NCBI RefSeq assembly: GCF_018362975.1
Contig: NZ_CP074371.1
Span: forward strand, 930,001-994,000
Direction of reading: 5' to 3'
DNA from: Nocardia tengchongensis
GTDB taxonomy: Bacteria; Actinomycetota; Actinomycetes; Mycobacteriales; Mycobacteriaceae
DNA: 64,000 nucleotides
The position numbers and the translations under genes were made by a program. Every line of letters begins with the position of its first letter. Positions within the stretch are counted from its first letter, which is position 1. The notes below the pieces were generated by a model, which saw only the letters and a program-made list of their open reading frames with translations, was not told the DNA's origin and did not search any database. Of the stretch, positions 41,801 through 51,236 are shown piece after piece.

Positions 41801-42535
41801 GTGCCGACCACCCCGCTGACTCTCCTCGCTTCCGGTCCCCGGGCGCTCGCCTTCGGCGGGTTCGGCCCGCTCGAGACGGCCGGGCCGGTGCTGGTGTGGA
41901 CCATCGTCCTCACCTTCGTGTTCCTGGAGTGCGCCCTCATCATCGGGCTCTTCCTCCCCGGTGACTCCATGCTGATCACCGCTGGTGTGGTGCTGGCCTC
42001 GCAGGTCAATGGCGAGGGCCACGTGTGGGCGCTGTCGATCGGCACCATGATCGCGGCCATCGCGGGCAATCAGGTGGGGTACGTCTTCGGGCAGCGCACC
42101 GGGCACCATCTGGTGGCGCGCAAGAACGGCAAATACATCAACACCCGCAATCTGGCGCGGGTCTCGGAACTGCTGCACCGGCACGGGTTCCTGGCGGTGC
42201 TGGTGGCCCGCTGGATTCCGTGGGTGCGCACGCTGTGCCCGCTGGTCGCGGGCGCGGCCGGGATGGATCACCGCAAGTACACCATCGCCTCGTCGGTCGG
42301 GGCGGTGATCTGGGCGCCGGTGATCCTGCTGGCCAGTTATTACGCGGGCAGTTTCCTCGAGGGCATTTCCTGGTTGATGCCCGCGGTCATCGGCACGCTG
42401 ATCGTCGGGTTGATCCTGGGTACGGTGATCGGCGTGCGGCAGTACCGGGCCGAGATGGCTCGGCCCGCCGAGGATTTCGATGTCGATCTGGACGAGCCGG
42501 CGACGGTGCCGCTCCCCCGGCAGCACCGGGCCTGA
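41801..42535 (+). CDS. Second DedA family membrane protein
   Basis: 244 residues from GTG 41801. Same signature: FLECALIIGLFLPGDSMLITAG, GNQVGYVFG, GFLAVLVARWIPWVRTLCPLVAGAAGMD. The tail after the last helix is acidic. With the preceding dedA it makes a tandem pair, probably one transcript; both may be partly redundant lipid carriers. Confidence 0.87.
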   Translation: MPTTPLTLLASGPRALAFGGFGPLETAGPVLVWTIVLTFVFLECALIIGLFLPGDSMLITAGVVLASQVNGEGHVWALSIGTMIAAIAGNQVGYVFGQRTGHHLVARKNGKYINTRNLARVSELLHRHGFLAVLVARWIPWVRTLCPLVAGAAGMDHRKYTIASSVGAVIWAPVILLASYYAGSFLEGISWLMPAVIGTLIVGLILGTVIGVRQYRAEMARPAEDFDVDLDEPATVPLPRQHRA

Positions 42536-42560
42536 TCCCGCGCGATCGCCTGATCCGGCG

Positions 42561-43703
42561 CTAGAGTCCCGCGGCCGTCACCGTGTGCGCGGCCTCCATC
42601 AGCTTCCAGCCCGAAAGCTGCACCGACAGATCGCGTTCGGGGCTGCGTGAGGCGCTGACCGAACCGCCCTCGAAGACGCCCGCGCCCGCGACGCCGGGCA
42701 GCCGGGCGGGCTGCCGCCAATCCGCGCCGAAGAGCGGTTCGCCTTCCACATCCAAGCGGTGTTCCCAGGCCGCGGTCGCGGAGGAGCGGACGATGGCGGC
42801 GGCCTTGCGGCGCGCGGCGATATGCACGGGCTCGTCGCCGGGGAGCATGAGCGCGGCGAGCGCCAGGTAGCGGATGAGGATGCCGTTGAACAGGCCGCCG
42901 TCACCGCCCCCGTCGCCGACCACGATGCCGCGATCGGTCATGTGCTCCTCGACGGCGTCGATCAGCCGGATCGCGCGTTCGGCGTGCCGGGGTTCGCCGG
43001 TGTGCACGGCCAGTTCGGTCTCGAGACCGAGGGTGACGCCCTGGCAGTAGCTGTAGACGGGCGTCTCCACCGCACCGGACGGTAGATGGATGCCGTCGAA
43101 GATGAGACCGGTCTCCTTGTCGCGCAGGTTGGCGTCGAGGAAGTCGGCCAGTTCCTGCGCCCGCGGGTAGTTGCCCAGCCGGGCCATCGCGATGCCGACC
43201 GGTCCGTTGGCGGGGGCGTTGAAGAAGTCCGAGCCCTTGCGCCACGGCACCGCGCCGAACTCCGGCTCGAACCCGTTGACCAGCGCCTTCTCCAGCACCA
43301 GCAGTGCGCCGCGGACCTCGGCCACCCCCTGGGTGCGCTCGGCGCGTTCCAAAGAGATGGTCAGCCAGGCCATGTCGTCGTAGTAGTTGTTGGTCCAGCC
43401 GGTGATATTGCGCAGTCGCATGGCGTGCGCGATGGACCAGAGCCGGCGCTGCCGGGCGGGGGTGGGCGCGCGATTGGCGGCATCGACCGCGCAGTCGATC
43501 AGATGCGCCTGCCACCAGTAGTGCCAGAAGGCGAAGGTGCGCTCGCGTTTGGTGGCGGGCCAGCCCACCACGCCGAGCTGGGTGCCCGGGCAACCCCACA
43601 GTTTGCGCAGGTGGCGGGACAGAATCGCGGCCTCGGCGAGATCGGCGCGCTGCGACCAGAGGGCAGCGGTCGGCTCGATGGTGCGTCCCGTCCGCGATGT
43701 CAT
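42561..43703 (-). CDS. Glycoside hydrolase family 76 protein (alpha-1,6-mannanase-like)
   Basis: 380 residues. GH76 (alpha/alpha)6 barrel with NNYYDDMAWLTIS (the paired Asp of the family), FFNAPANGPVGIAM, YSYCQGVTLG, and TGWTNNY. No signal peptide, so it is cytoplasmic or non-classically exported; mycobacterial homologue Rv0365c is also leaderless. Substrate probably alpha-1,6-mannan-like glycans of lipomannan type, which is inference. Confidence 0.85.
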   Translation of the reverse strand: MTSRTGRTIEPTAALWSQRADLAEAAILSRHLRKLWGCPGTQLGVVGWPATKRERTFAFWHYWWQAHLIDCAVDAANRAPTPARQRRLWSIAHAMRLRNITGWTNNYYDDMAWLTISLERAERTQGVAEVRGALLVLEKALVNGFEPEFGAVPWRKGSDFFNAPANGPVGIAMARLGNYPRAQELADFLDANLRDKETGLIFDGIHLPSGAVETPVYSYCQGVTLGLETELAVHTGEPRHAERAIRLIDAVEEHMTDRGIVVGDGGGDGGLFNGILIRYLALAALMLPGDEPVHIAARRKAAAIVRSSATAAWEHRLDVEGEPLFGADWRQPARLPGVAGAGVFEGGSVSASRSPERDLSVQLSGWKLMEAAHTVTAAGL

Positions 43704-43767
43704 GGGACTAATAATGCCAATCGGACAACCCTGTTCGTGGCTTATTTGTTACCGAGAGTCGTACGCC

Positions 43768-44451
43768 TCACCACGCCGTGGTGAGGTCCGCGTGCTGCCG
43801 GATCCAGGTGTGCATGGCGATCCCCGCCGCCACCCCGGCATTGATGCTGCGGGTGGAGCCGAACTGTGCGATCGAAACGGTCAGCAGTGCGCCCGCTTTC
43901 GCAGCCTCGGTCACACCCGGGCCCTCCTGCCCGAACAGCAGCAGGCAGTTCCGCGGCAGGGTCGCGGTCTCGAGCGGCACCGCACCCGGGACATTGTCGA
44001 CCGCGACCACGCTCAAATCCTCGGCGGCCGCGAAACGCAACAGCTCGCCGGTGTCGGTGTGATGGTGAATGTGCTGGTAGCGGTCGGTGACCATGGCCCC
44101 GCGCCGATTCCACCGCTTGCGTCCCACGATGTGCACGGCCGCCGCGGCGAACGCGTTGGCGGTGCGCACCACGGTGCCGATATTGGCGTCGTGCCCGAAG
44201 TTCTCGATGGCCACGTGCAGCGGATGCCGGCGGGTGTCGATGTCGGCGACGATCGCCTCCCGCCGCCAATACCGGTAGGCGTCCACCACATTGCGGCGGT
44301 CGCCGTGTTCGAGCAGCTCCGGATCCAGGCGCGGGTCCGCGGGCGGCTCGGTGCCGAACTCCGCGCGCCAGGGTCCGACGCCGTGCGGATGCTCACCCCA
44401 TTCGGTCGGGCCGGGGGTTTCGGACTCTGCGGCGGTCGGGCTGAAACTCAC
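43768..44451 (-). CDS. TrmH/SpoU-family RNA methyltransferase
   Basis: 227 residues. SPOUT knot motifs: AIENFGHDANIGTVVRTANAF (motif 1), LLLFGQEGPGV (motif 2) and GSTRSINAGVAAGIAMH (motif 3). It should transfer a methyl group from SAM to a ribose 2'-O of tRNA or rRNA. The M. tuberculosis equivalent is of the Rv0380c type. The N-terminal extension of about 50 residues differs from TrmH. Confidence 0.88.
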   Translation of the reverse strand: MSFSPTAAESETPGPTEWGEHPHGVGPWRAEFGTEPPADPRLDPELLEHGDRRNVVDAYRYWRREAIVADIDTRRHPLHVAIENFGHDANIGTVVRTANAFAAAAVHIVGRKRWNRRGAMVTDRYQHIHHHTDTGELLRFAAAEDLSVVAVDNVPGAVPLETATLPRNCLLLFGQEGPGVTEAAKAGALLTVSIAQFGSTRSINAGVAAGIAMHTWIRQHADLTTAW

Positions 44452-44468
44452 CCGGCGATGGTAGTCGG

Positions 44469-44870
44469 CTACTGCGAGGCGCCGACCGCGCCCACGATGA
44501 TGGCGAACACGACGAACAGGATCGCCAGCAGTATCACGGCGGTGGCGACGATGCCGCAGATCCAGCCGGCGGTCACCATGCCGCTACCGCCGATGGCGCC
44601 GTTCGACTCGGCGATCTCGCGGCGAGCCTTGCCGCCCATGATCCAGGCCACCGGGCCGAGCAGCTGACAGAACACCAGGCTCATCACGCCGAGGATGAGC
44701 ACCACGACGGCCTGCGGATGGTCCGGCGCGGGTGCTCCGTAATAGCCCGGCGGGTAGTAGCCGGGCAGCGGCGGCTGATAGCCCGGGTTGTAGCCCGGCT
44801 GCTGGTAGTAGTTCGGCTGCTGGCCCTGGGACTGCGGATCCCAGCCCGGCGGGGGCGCGTCGTAGGTCAT
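44469..44870 (-). CDS. DUF4190-type membrane protein with Pro/Tyr-rich N-terminus
   Basis: 133 residues from ATG 44870. N-terminal Pro/Gln/Tyr-rich low-complexity region (PGYNPGYQPPLPGYYPPG) followed by two transmembrane helices around KARREIAESNGAIGG, the DUF4190 arrangement. Function unknown; such proteins are common in actinobacterial envelopes. A long upstream frame was rejected. Confidence 0.75.
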   Translation of the reverse strand: MTYDAPPPGWDPQSQGQQPNYYQQPGYNPGYQPPLPGYYPPGYYGAPAPDHPQAVVVLILGVMSLVFCQLLGPVAWIMGGKARREIAESNGAIGGSGMVTAGWICGIVATAVILLAILFVVFAIIVGAVGASQ

Positions 44871-44974
44871 GCGCTGAATGCTAGGTGGTGGTGCGCCACA
44901 ACGGGTACGGGCGCTTCGCGATGTAAGGAGTGAAACATCGCTGCGCGGTTGCCGGGCGTGGAAGACTGGGGTGC

Positions 44975-45586
44975 ATGACTCGGTCGAGTTCCGCGGAATT
45001 GCTGAAATCGGTTGAATACTGGCCGAATCACTTGCTGTCCATCGCGGAGTGGTCGCTGCTTCCGGAGAACAATCGGCACTGCCGCGAATTGGTGGACGGC
45101 GTGCTGGTGGTGGCGCCGCAGCCGCCGCGGCATCAACTCGCGGTGTGGCGCTTGGCAGCTCAGCTCGAGCGCGGGCTGCCCCGCCGGATGGCCGCCATGG
45201 CGCGGATCGAATTGCTGATCGACGAGGGCACGCCGCCGACGGTGCGGGTGCCGGATGTGCTGATCGTGGGCGGCGCCGCGGGGGCCGAGCACGCCACCCG
45301 GGTGCGGCCGGCGGATGTGCTGGCGGCCATCGAGATCGTGTCGCCGGGGTCGCGGCGGGTGGATCGGGTGATGAAGTTCGCCGAGTACGCGGCGGCCGGG
45401 ATCGGGCACTACTGGCTGCTGGAGACCGAGGATGCGTTGCGGCTGCTGACTTTTCGGCTGCGGGACGGGCAATACGTACCGACCGGTGAGTACTACGGCC
45501 AGGTGACCCTGCAACTCGACGACCTCGGCCTGCCCTTGGACCTGGACGCCCTGACCGCGCTCCGCGCATCCGGCGTCTCGGTTTGA
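44975..45586 (+). CDS. Uma2 family (DUF820) nuclease-like protein
   Basis: 203 residues from ATG 44975. The PD-(D/E)xK-type core shows VRVPDVLIVGGAA and AIEIVSPGSRRVDRVMKFAEYAAAGIGHYWLLE, typical of Uma2 proteins. The Asp and Glu of the active site are present. Members are abundant in cyanobacteria and actinobacteria, often in multicopy sets, without a confirmed role. No partner (restriction, toxin or defence gene) is adjacent. Confidence 0.82.
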   Translation: MTRSSSAELLKSVEYWPNHLLSIAEWSLLPENNRHCRELVDGVLVVAPQPPRHQLAVWRLAAQLERGLPRRMAAMARIELLIDEGTPPTVRVPDVLIVGGAAGAEHATRVRPADVLAAIEIVSPGSRRVDRVMKFAEYAAAGIGHYWLLETEDALRLLTFRLRDGQYVPTGEYYGQVTLQLDDLGLPLDLDALTALRASGVSV

Positions 45587-45698
45587 TCCCCGACTGCTCT
45601 CGATTCGCCGCGCAACCCCTCTGACCTCGCCTGATCGGCCCACACGGGACGAAATTCGGGACTATCCTGGAGTCCCGAAGGCCGTGGTTGGAGGTCTG

Positions 45699-46145
45699 AT
45701 GGACCACGCGCGCATCGCCCGAATCGTGCTCGGAGTGACGGCGGCATATCTCGTCGCACTCGGGTTGTGGCTGGGCTGGCTGGCCCCGCTCACCCCGCCC
45801 GGCACCCTCCCCGTGCAGGTCGTCACGCTGGTCGGACTGTACGGAACCTTCCTCGGCCTCGGCATGCTCTTCGCCCAGCGGCCCACCCGCTCCGACCGGA
45901 AACTGCGGCGGCACGGACTCGAAGGATGGGCGAACATCGAAGGCGTGCATCCGCTGCAACGCACCGACCACTGCACCGAGCTCACCGAACTCGACCTGGA
46001 ACTGGTGGTGCCGGGCTCGGAAACCTATTACGGCAGCATCGTGTTCGACGTCGAACCGGTGGTGAAACCGAGAATCGCTGTGGGCGGTACGATTTCGATC
46101 CGCGTCGATCCCCGCAACCGCGACCGCATCATGCTGTGCCTGTGA
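45699..46145 (+). CDS. Small membrane protein, DUF3592-like
   Basis: 148 residues from ATG 45699 (GGAGG 4 bases upstream). Two predicted transmembrane helices (residues 9-28 and 39-60, FLGLGMLFAQ), then a soluble domain with LEVVVPGSETYYGSIVF-like segment and VGGTISIRVDPRNRDRIML, close to DUF3592/OB-like folds. Function unknown. Confidence 0.65.
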   Translation: MDHARIARIVLGVTAAYLVALGLWLGWLAPLTPPGTLPVQVVTLVGLYGTFLGLGMLFAQRPTRSDRKLRRHGLEGWANIEGVHPLQRTDHCTELTELDLELVVPGSETYYGSIVFDVEPVVKPRIAVGGTISIRVDPRNRDRIMLCL

Positions 46146-46208
46146 CCCGGGAGCGCTCGCCGGGACACTCTGCCGGATTCGCCCGATCCTGGCCGTAGCA
46201 TCCTGACC

Positions 46209-47530
46209 ATGACGATCGCCGACAAACCGGACCGCCGGGAAGCGCCGCTGGTGCTCGACACCGAGCCGCCGCGCAGCCTCGGGTTCACCGATCAGGCGGC
46301 GTTCTGGCTGAATCTGGGCGTCAGCCTGATCGGTTTCAGCGGCGCCGCGGTGGTGCTCACCCCCAACGGCTCGCACCTGTCCCTGACGGGGGCGCTGCTG
46401 GCGACCGTGGTCGGCACGGTGATCGGCGCGGCCATGGTGGCCGGGCCCGCCGCCATCGGCTCCCGCACCGGCGCGCCCGCCATGGCGGTGCTGCGCGGAC
46501 TGTTCGGCACCCGGCTGTCGTATGTGCCGACGGTCGCCAACATCGTGCAGTGCATCGGCTGGGGCGTGTACGAACTCACCGTCATCACCCTCGGCGTCTC
46601 GGCGCTCACCCACGACCGGGTGCCGCACTGGATCGTCATCATCGGCGCGGGCGTGCTGTCCACCGTGATGGCCATCTGGCCGCTGTCCGCGGTGCGGGCA
46701 CTGCGCAAATACGTGTCGGTGGCGGTGGCCATCGCACTGATCTACTTCACGATTCAGCTACTGCGCCAACCTGTTCCGCTGCCCACCGATACCAGCTGGA
46801 GCGGATTCTGGCCCGCCGTCGACAGCACCCTCGCGGTGTCCATCTCCTTCGTGCCGCTGGCCGCCGACTACACCCGGCACTCCCGTTCGGCGCGCACCGC
46901 GGCGGGAGCCACCGTGGTCGGCTACTCCGTCGCGCAGGTCTGGTGCTACCTGCTGGGCATCCTCGCGATCCTGCAGGCGGGGGGCAATGCCGACCACATC
47001 TTCGACACCTTCCTCGGCGTCACGCCGGATGGCTGTTCTTCGCGGTGCTGGTGCTGCGCGAATCCGATCAGTCCTTCGCCAATATCTATTCGACCGCCAT
47101 GTCGATCCAGAACCTGCTGCCGCGGGTGGACCGGCGGCTGCTGGCGTCGCTGGTCGGCCTGATCGTGACGCTGCTGGCCCTGCCGGTGCGCGATTTCAGC
47201 AATTACGCCAACTTCCTGGTGCTGATCGGCTCGGTCTTCGTGCCGCTGTGCGCGGTGCTGGTCGTCGACTACTTCTTCGGCCGCGGCCGCACCGGCTGGG
47301 ACCTCACCGAATCCGCCCCCACCCGGCCGCTCATGCTGCTGCCGTGGGCGATCGGCTTCGTCACCTATCAACTGTTCAACCCCGGCTACATCAGCTGGTG
47401 GAGCGAATTCTGGGTCAAGGCGCAGGACCGGCTCGGCATCCATCCGGGCTGGTGGTCCTCGGCCTCGCTGTACTCCTTCCTGGCGGCCGCCGCCGTGACG
47501 GCGATCCTGGTGCGGTTCCGCCGGGGATGA
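46209..47530 (+). pseudogene. NCS1-family nucleobase permease (cytosine/purine type), interrupted by one apparent single-base frameshift
   Basis: Start ATG 46209. The first about 272 residues (FSGAAVVLTPNG, IVQCIGWGVYELTVI, SFVPLAADYTRH) are the N-terminal NCS1 helices, then the frame breaks after FLGVTP. The next frame gives WLFFAVLVLRESDQSFANIYS and continues through the remaining helices to the stop at 47530. The 1322-nt span is one base short of a multiple of three; one C added near 47025-47026 restores GVTPGWLFF. NCS1 transporters bring in cytosine, purines, hydantoin or thiamin precursors. The stop overlaps the next gene (ATGA), suggesting coupling to the kinase-fold protein. Confidence 0.83.
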
Positions 47531-48639
47531 CCGACGGCCGGGTCTACGGCATGGGGCTCGACCCACTGGTCGAACCCGACTGGCCCGCACTCACTTCCGC
47601 CGAGGTAGACGCGGTGCTGGGGCCGCACGCCGCCATCACCTGGCGCAGTCCGCGACCGCTGTCGGCAACCGCGCGGGTCCGGCTGCCCGATGCCCGCGAG
47701 GTCATCCTCAAACGCCTGCCCCGCACCCTGCGCGACGCCGCCGCGCTCGGCGAGGAACACCGATTCATGGATCACCTGCGCGGGAACGGAATTCCGTTGC
47801 CCGGCGTCCTGCACACCCTCGAAATCGGCGAATTCTCCTACGAGGTGCAGGAACTCGGGGCCGGGACCGATGATTACCGGGGCGTCTTCTCCTGGTCCCC
47901 CTACCGCTCCCTCGACGATGCCGCCGCGGCCGGGCGCATGCTGGCCCGGCTGCACCTGGCCGCCGCCGGATACGACGCACCGAACCGACCGCCCCAACCG
48001 CTCCAGGCGGGCTTCACCGTGTTCTCCGCCGCCGATCCCCTTGCGGCCGTGGCGCAACGCGCAGTCGAACGCCCCGCGCTGGGAACCTTCCTCGCCGGCC
48101 GCGATTGGCGGGGTGACCTGGAACGCGTCCAGCTGCCGGCCTGCGAGCGCCTGCACCCGCTGCTCGCCGACCTGGAACCCCTGTGGACGCACAATGATTG
48201 GCACGGCACCAACCTGTTGTGGCGTGACGGCGATGTCGCCACGGTCATCGACTTCGGCCTGTGCGACCGCACCACCGCGGTCCACGATCTCGCCACCGCG
48301 ATCGAACGCTGCGCGGTGGACTGGATTTCGATCCGCGCGGGTGGTCCCGCACACGTCCGATTCGATCAGGTCCGGGATTTCCTGCGGGCCTACGCATCGG
48401 TCCGCCCGCTGACCCCGGCCGAACGCCGCGCCCTCACCGCGCTACTCCCGGTGGTGCACTGCGAATACGAACTCTCCGAGATCGACTACTTCCTGGGCGT
48501 GATCCCCGGCGGCAATCGAGAGAATGCCGAAATCGCCTATACCGATTACTTCCTCGGCCATACCGCTTGGTGGCGGGAATCATCGGCGGGGCGGGAACTG
48601 CTCACCGCCGTCACCGAAATATCCGACTTGATTCCGTGA
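47527..48639 (+). CDS. Aminoglycoside/homoserine-kinase-type phosphotransferase
   Basis: 370 residues from ATG 47527, overlapping the permease stop by ATGA. Kinase-like fold with the catalytic loop HNDWHGTNLLW (the HxDxxxxN pattern) and the metal-binding VIDFGLCD. The N-terminal lobe has VILKRLP with a Lys. These APH-fold enzymes phosphorylate small molecules such as aminoglycosides, homoserine, choline, methylthioribose or nucleosides. The tight link to an NCS1 permease points to a nucleobase/nucleoside-type or vitamin substrate brought in by the neighbour. Substrate not known. Confidence 0.82.
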   Translation: MTDGRVYGMGLDPLVEPDWPALTSAEVDAVLGPHAAITWRSPRPLSATARVRLPDAREVILKRLPRTLRDAAALGEEHRFMDHLRGNGIPLPGVLHTLEIGEFSYEVQELGAGTDDYRGVFSWSPYRSLDDAAAAGRMLARLHLAAAGYDAPNRPPQPLQAGFTVFSAADPLAAVAQRAVERPALGTFLAGRDWRGDLERVQLPACERLHPLLADLEPLWTHNDWHGTNLLWRDGDVATVIDFGLCDRTTAVHDLATAIERCAVDWISIRAGGPAHVRFDQVRDFLRAYASVRPLTPAERRALTALLPVVHCEYELSEIDYFLGVIPGGNRENAEIAYTDYFLGHTAWWRESSAGRELLTAVTEISDLIP

Positions 48640-48651
48640 CGGCGATCCGCT

Positions 48652-48663
48652 AGAACTTGTTCT
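48652..48663. promoter_or_regulatory. Inverted repeat before the secreted Ala-rich gene
   Basis: AGAAC-TT-GTTCT perfect 5-2-5 repeat, 80 bases before the ATG, next to a GTTGC-TTTTC-GCAAC hairpin. It could be an operator or part of a terminator of the kinase gene. Confidence 0.3.
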
Positions 48664-48742
48664 GTTGCTTTTCGCAACGCGAATCGTTCTGCACGCCATC
48701 TGAGTTCAGCGTGCGTCGGGGGTCGGGAGGATAGGAATAATC

Positions 48743-49231
48743 ATGCGTCGCACCATTCGCAATTTCGGTCGTAAGGCAGTTGTCGCGGCTCTGCCGCTGG
48801 CGGTCGCCGCCACCTTCGCCAGCGCGGGAACGGCTTCCGCCACCGCGCCGGTCGAGGCCCCGCAGTCGGCCCCGATCGTGCAGCTCGCCGCGGCTACCCC
48901 GGCGGCTCCGGCCGCGGCGGCCATCGCCCAGCCCGTCGCCGCCGAGGCCGCACAGCCCGTGACCCCGGATGTCGCCCCGGTCGCGGCCGAGGTCTCGCAG
49001 CCGCAGGACATCGCCACCGACCCGAATGCCCAGAACCACGATCCGATGGCCAATGCCGCCGCCCTCGGCTTCGTCATCGGCGCCGCGACCGGCGCCGTCA
49101 TCTGTGGCATCACCATTATCGGAATTCCGCTGATCCCGCTCTGCGCCGTCGGCCCCGGCCTGCAGCTCGCGCTGGTCGGCCTGCTCGTCGGCGCTATCGC
49201 CCCGAATTCCGTTCCGCAGATCCTGCCCTGA
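48743..49231 (+). CDS. Secreted Ala-rich protein of unknown function
   Basis: 162 residues from ATG 48743 with SD GGAGGATA close by. Signal peptide MRRTIRNFGRKAVVAALPLAVAATFASAGTASA, then a Pro/Ala-rich region (to about residue 100), and a hydrophobic Gly-rich C-terminus (GFVIGAATGAVICGITIIG) like that of the glycine-zipper lipoprotein in this window. I do not recognise a family. A terminator follows at 49252. Confidence 0.7.
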   Translation: MRRTIRNFGRKAVVAALPLAVAATFASAGTASATAPVEAPQSAPIVQLAAATPAAPAAAAIAQPVAAEAAQPVTPDVAPVAAEVSQPQDIATDPNAQNHDPMANAAALGFVIGAATGAVICGITIIGIPLIPLCAVGPGLQLALVGLLVGAIAPNSVPQILP

Positions 49232-49251
49232 TCCTTCGCGGACGAGATACG

Positions 49252-49287
49252 AAGAACCCCATCCAGAGATTTCTGGATGGGGTTCTT
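49252..49287. terminator. Convergent hairpin after the secreted Ala-rich gene
   Basis: 16-bp stem (49252-49267 with 49272-49287), 4-base loop GATT; the stem itself ends in TTCTT and a T follows. Confidence 0.88.
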
Positions 49288-49339
49288 TCATATCGAATTC
49301 CGGTGACGGATACGGTGACCTATTCGGTTACCGATATAC

Positions 49340-50026
49340 CTACCGATGCGCGCGCGGATCCGCCAGCAGATATTGCGCGGCCGCATAAGTGCCGAGAATG
49401 ACACCCTCGGTGATTCGGCGGGACTTCTCACCACGCGCGAAAATGCGGCGCAGCACGATCAATCCGTCCGACATGGTGAACAGCAGTGCGCCCAGGCCCA
49501 GCCGGCTGCGCGGATCCACGTTCGGAACGTTCACGCCCGCAATGTTCTTCGCGTCGCGCGCCAGTTCCGGATCCGAGGCCAGCGTGGCCGCGGTGCCCAG
49601 CGTCGCGCCGTACACGGTGAGCGGCACCGCCACGGTCGGGGCCTTGAACCGCATCAGCGTCGCCGCACCCAGCCAGGCCGCCAGCCGCTGGCCCGCGATG
49701 GCGGGCCGGGGCCGCGCGCCGTGCCGCCACCACAGCCACGAGTATCCGGTCTGCATGACCGCGAAAGACGAAGCGCCCGCGATCAATCGGCGATCGTCGT
49801 CGGGGTCGATGAGCAGCACGTCACCCACGGTGGCGGCGGCCAGCGAACCGAGCAGCACGGTGCGATCGGTGGGATGCAGCCGCTTGCCGTTTACCGCCAC
49901 ATCGGCGGCCAGCAGCGGCATCAGCAGGGGCTTCGCCACCCACTGCAGTTTCTCGCGACCGGTGACCGCACCGTAGACGGTGACCGCCGCCGCACCGACG
50001 AAGGCGGCACGGAACGGGCGGGCCAT
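49340..50026 (-). CDS. YhhN/TMEM86 lysoplasmalogenase family membrane protein
   Basis: 228 residues from ATG 50026, which overlaps the KAS III stop (TGATG). Eight-helix YhhN pattern: KPLLMPLLAADVA, LLGSLAAATVGDVLLIDP, and FTMSDGLIVLRRI. The family hydrolyses lysoplasmalogen vinyl ethers in animals; bacterial members are little studied. It is probably co-transcribed with the KAS III gene. Confidence 0.85.
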   Translation of the reverse strand: MARPFRAAFVGAAAVTVYGAVTGREKLQWVAKPLLMPLLAADVAVNGKRLHPTDRTVLLGSLAAATVGDVLLIDPDDDRRLIAGASSFAVMQTGYSWLWWRHGARPRPAIAGQRLAAWLGAATLMRFKAPTVAVPLTVYGATLGTAATLASDPELARDAKNIAGVNVPNVDPRSRLGLGALLFTMSDGLIVLRRIFARGEKSRRITEGVILGTYAAAQYLLADPRAHR

Positions 50027-51081
50027 CAGAAGCTGGGTTCGGCCGGAGCGGGCGGGAGCACCGCGACCTGGCCGGCGTAGGACAGGCCCGCGCCGAAGCC
50101 GAGCAGCAGCGCCAGCTGACCGCCCTTGGCCTTGCCGGTCACCAGCATCTCCTCGATGGCCAGCGGGATCGAGGCGGCGGAGGTGTTGCCGGTGTTCTCG
50201 ATGTCGTTGGCCATCGGCAGATCGTCGGGGAGGCCGAGGTTCTTCTTCATCAGCTCGTTGATCCGGGCGTTGGCCTGGTGCGGGACGAACACCTCGATGT
50301 CGTCCTTGGACACGCCCGACAGCTCGATCGCGCTGGACAGCGCGCGCGGCAGGGTGACGGCGGCCCAGCGGAAGACCTTGGGGCCCTCCATGTGCAGCGA
50401 CATCCGGCCCACGGACTCCACGGCCGGGTCGGTGCCCTGCAGGCGCTGCGCCTTGTTCATGAACTCCAGGAAGTCCACGTCCTGCGCGATGGCTTCGGCG
50501 TTCTCGCCGTCGGAGCCCCACACGGTCGGGGAGATGCCGTTCTCCTCGGCGGGGCCGATCACGACCGCGCCCGCGCCGTCACCGAAGATCATGGCGGTGC
50601 CGCGGTCGGTCGGGTCGAGACCGACGGTCATCGTCTCGGCGCCGATGAGCAGGATGTACTCGGCCGAGCCGGAGCGGATCATGTCCGCGGCCACGCCGAG
50701 GCCATAGCCGAAACCGCCGCAGCCCGAGACCAGGTCGAAGGCGGGGATGCCGTTCATGCCCAGGTCCGAGGCGACGGTCGGGGCGCCGTGCGGGGTCAGC
50801 TTGAGCCAGCTGGAGGAGGCCAGGATCAGCGCGCCGATCTTGGACCGGTCGATGCCGGTGTTCTTCAGCGCCCGCTCGCCCGCGGCGACCGCCATGCTGC
50901 GCAGCGTCTCGTCGCCGGAGATCCAGCGCCGGTTGTGGATGCCGGTGCGCTCGAAGATCCACTCCGGAGTGGAGTCGAGAACCTCGCACACCTCGGCGTT
51001 GCTGACGACGCGCTGGGGCCGGTAGGCACCGATGCCGAGCATCGCAATATTCTGCTGACCCTTGTTGATTGCAATGCTCAC
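50026..51081 (-). CDS. 3-oxoacyl-ACP synthase III (KAS III/FabH family)
   Basis: 351 residues from GTG 51081. Catalytic triad positions visible: Cys in DLVSGCGGFG, His in VFVPHQANARI, Asn in ENTGNTSAAS. KAS III starts fatty-acid chains by condensing acyl-CoA with malonyl-ACP; it is not the FabH next to the FAS-II genes, so it may be an OleA-like or natural-product starter enzyme. Also open in frame to 51111 (further GTG at 51084). Confidence 0.85.
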   Translation of the reverse strand: MSIAINKGQQNIAMLGIGAYRPQRVVSNAEVCEVLDSTPEWIFERTGIHNRRWISGDETLRSMAVAAGERALKNTGIDRSKIGALILASSSWLKLTPHGAPTVASDLGMNGIPAFDLVSGCGGFGYGLGVAADMIRSGSAEYILLIGAETMTVGLDPTDRGTAMIFGDGAGAVVIGPAEENGISPTVWGSDGENAEAIAQDVDFLEFMNKAQRLQGTDPAVESVGRMSLHMEGPKVFRWAAVTLPRALSSAIELSGVSKDDIEVFVPHQANARINELMKKNLGLPDDLPMANDIENTGNTSAASIPLAIEEMLVTGKAKGGQLALLLGFGAGLSYAGQVAVLPPAPAEPSF

Positions 51082-51236
51082 CACAGGTGACTCACACGAC
51101 CCTTCGCACAATCATTGTCGACACCGTTGTCGGACGTAAGACCAGGACACAGGCTAACCCAGAGCAAGGTTTCAGCCCAGAGCCAAGTCTTGTTAACCGT
51201 CCAGTAAGGACACGCCCTGCCGCCGGGACATCAGTC

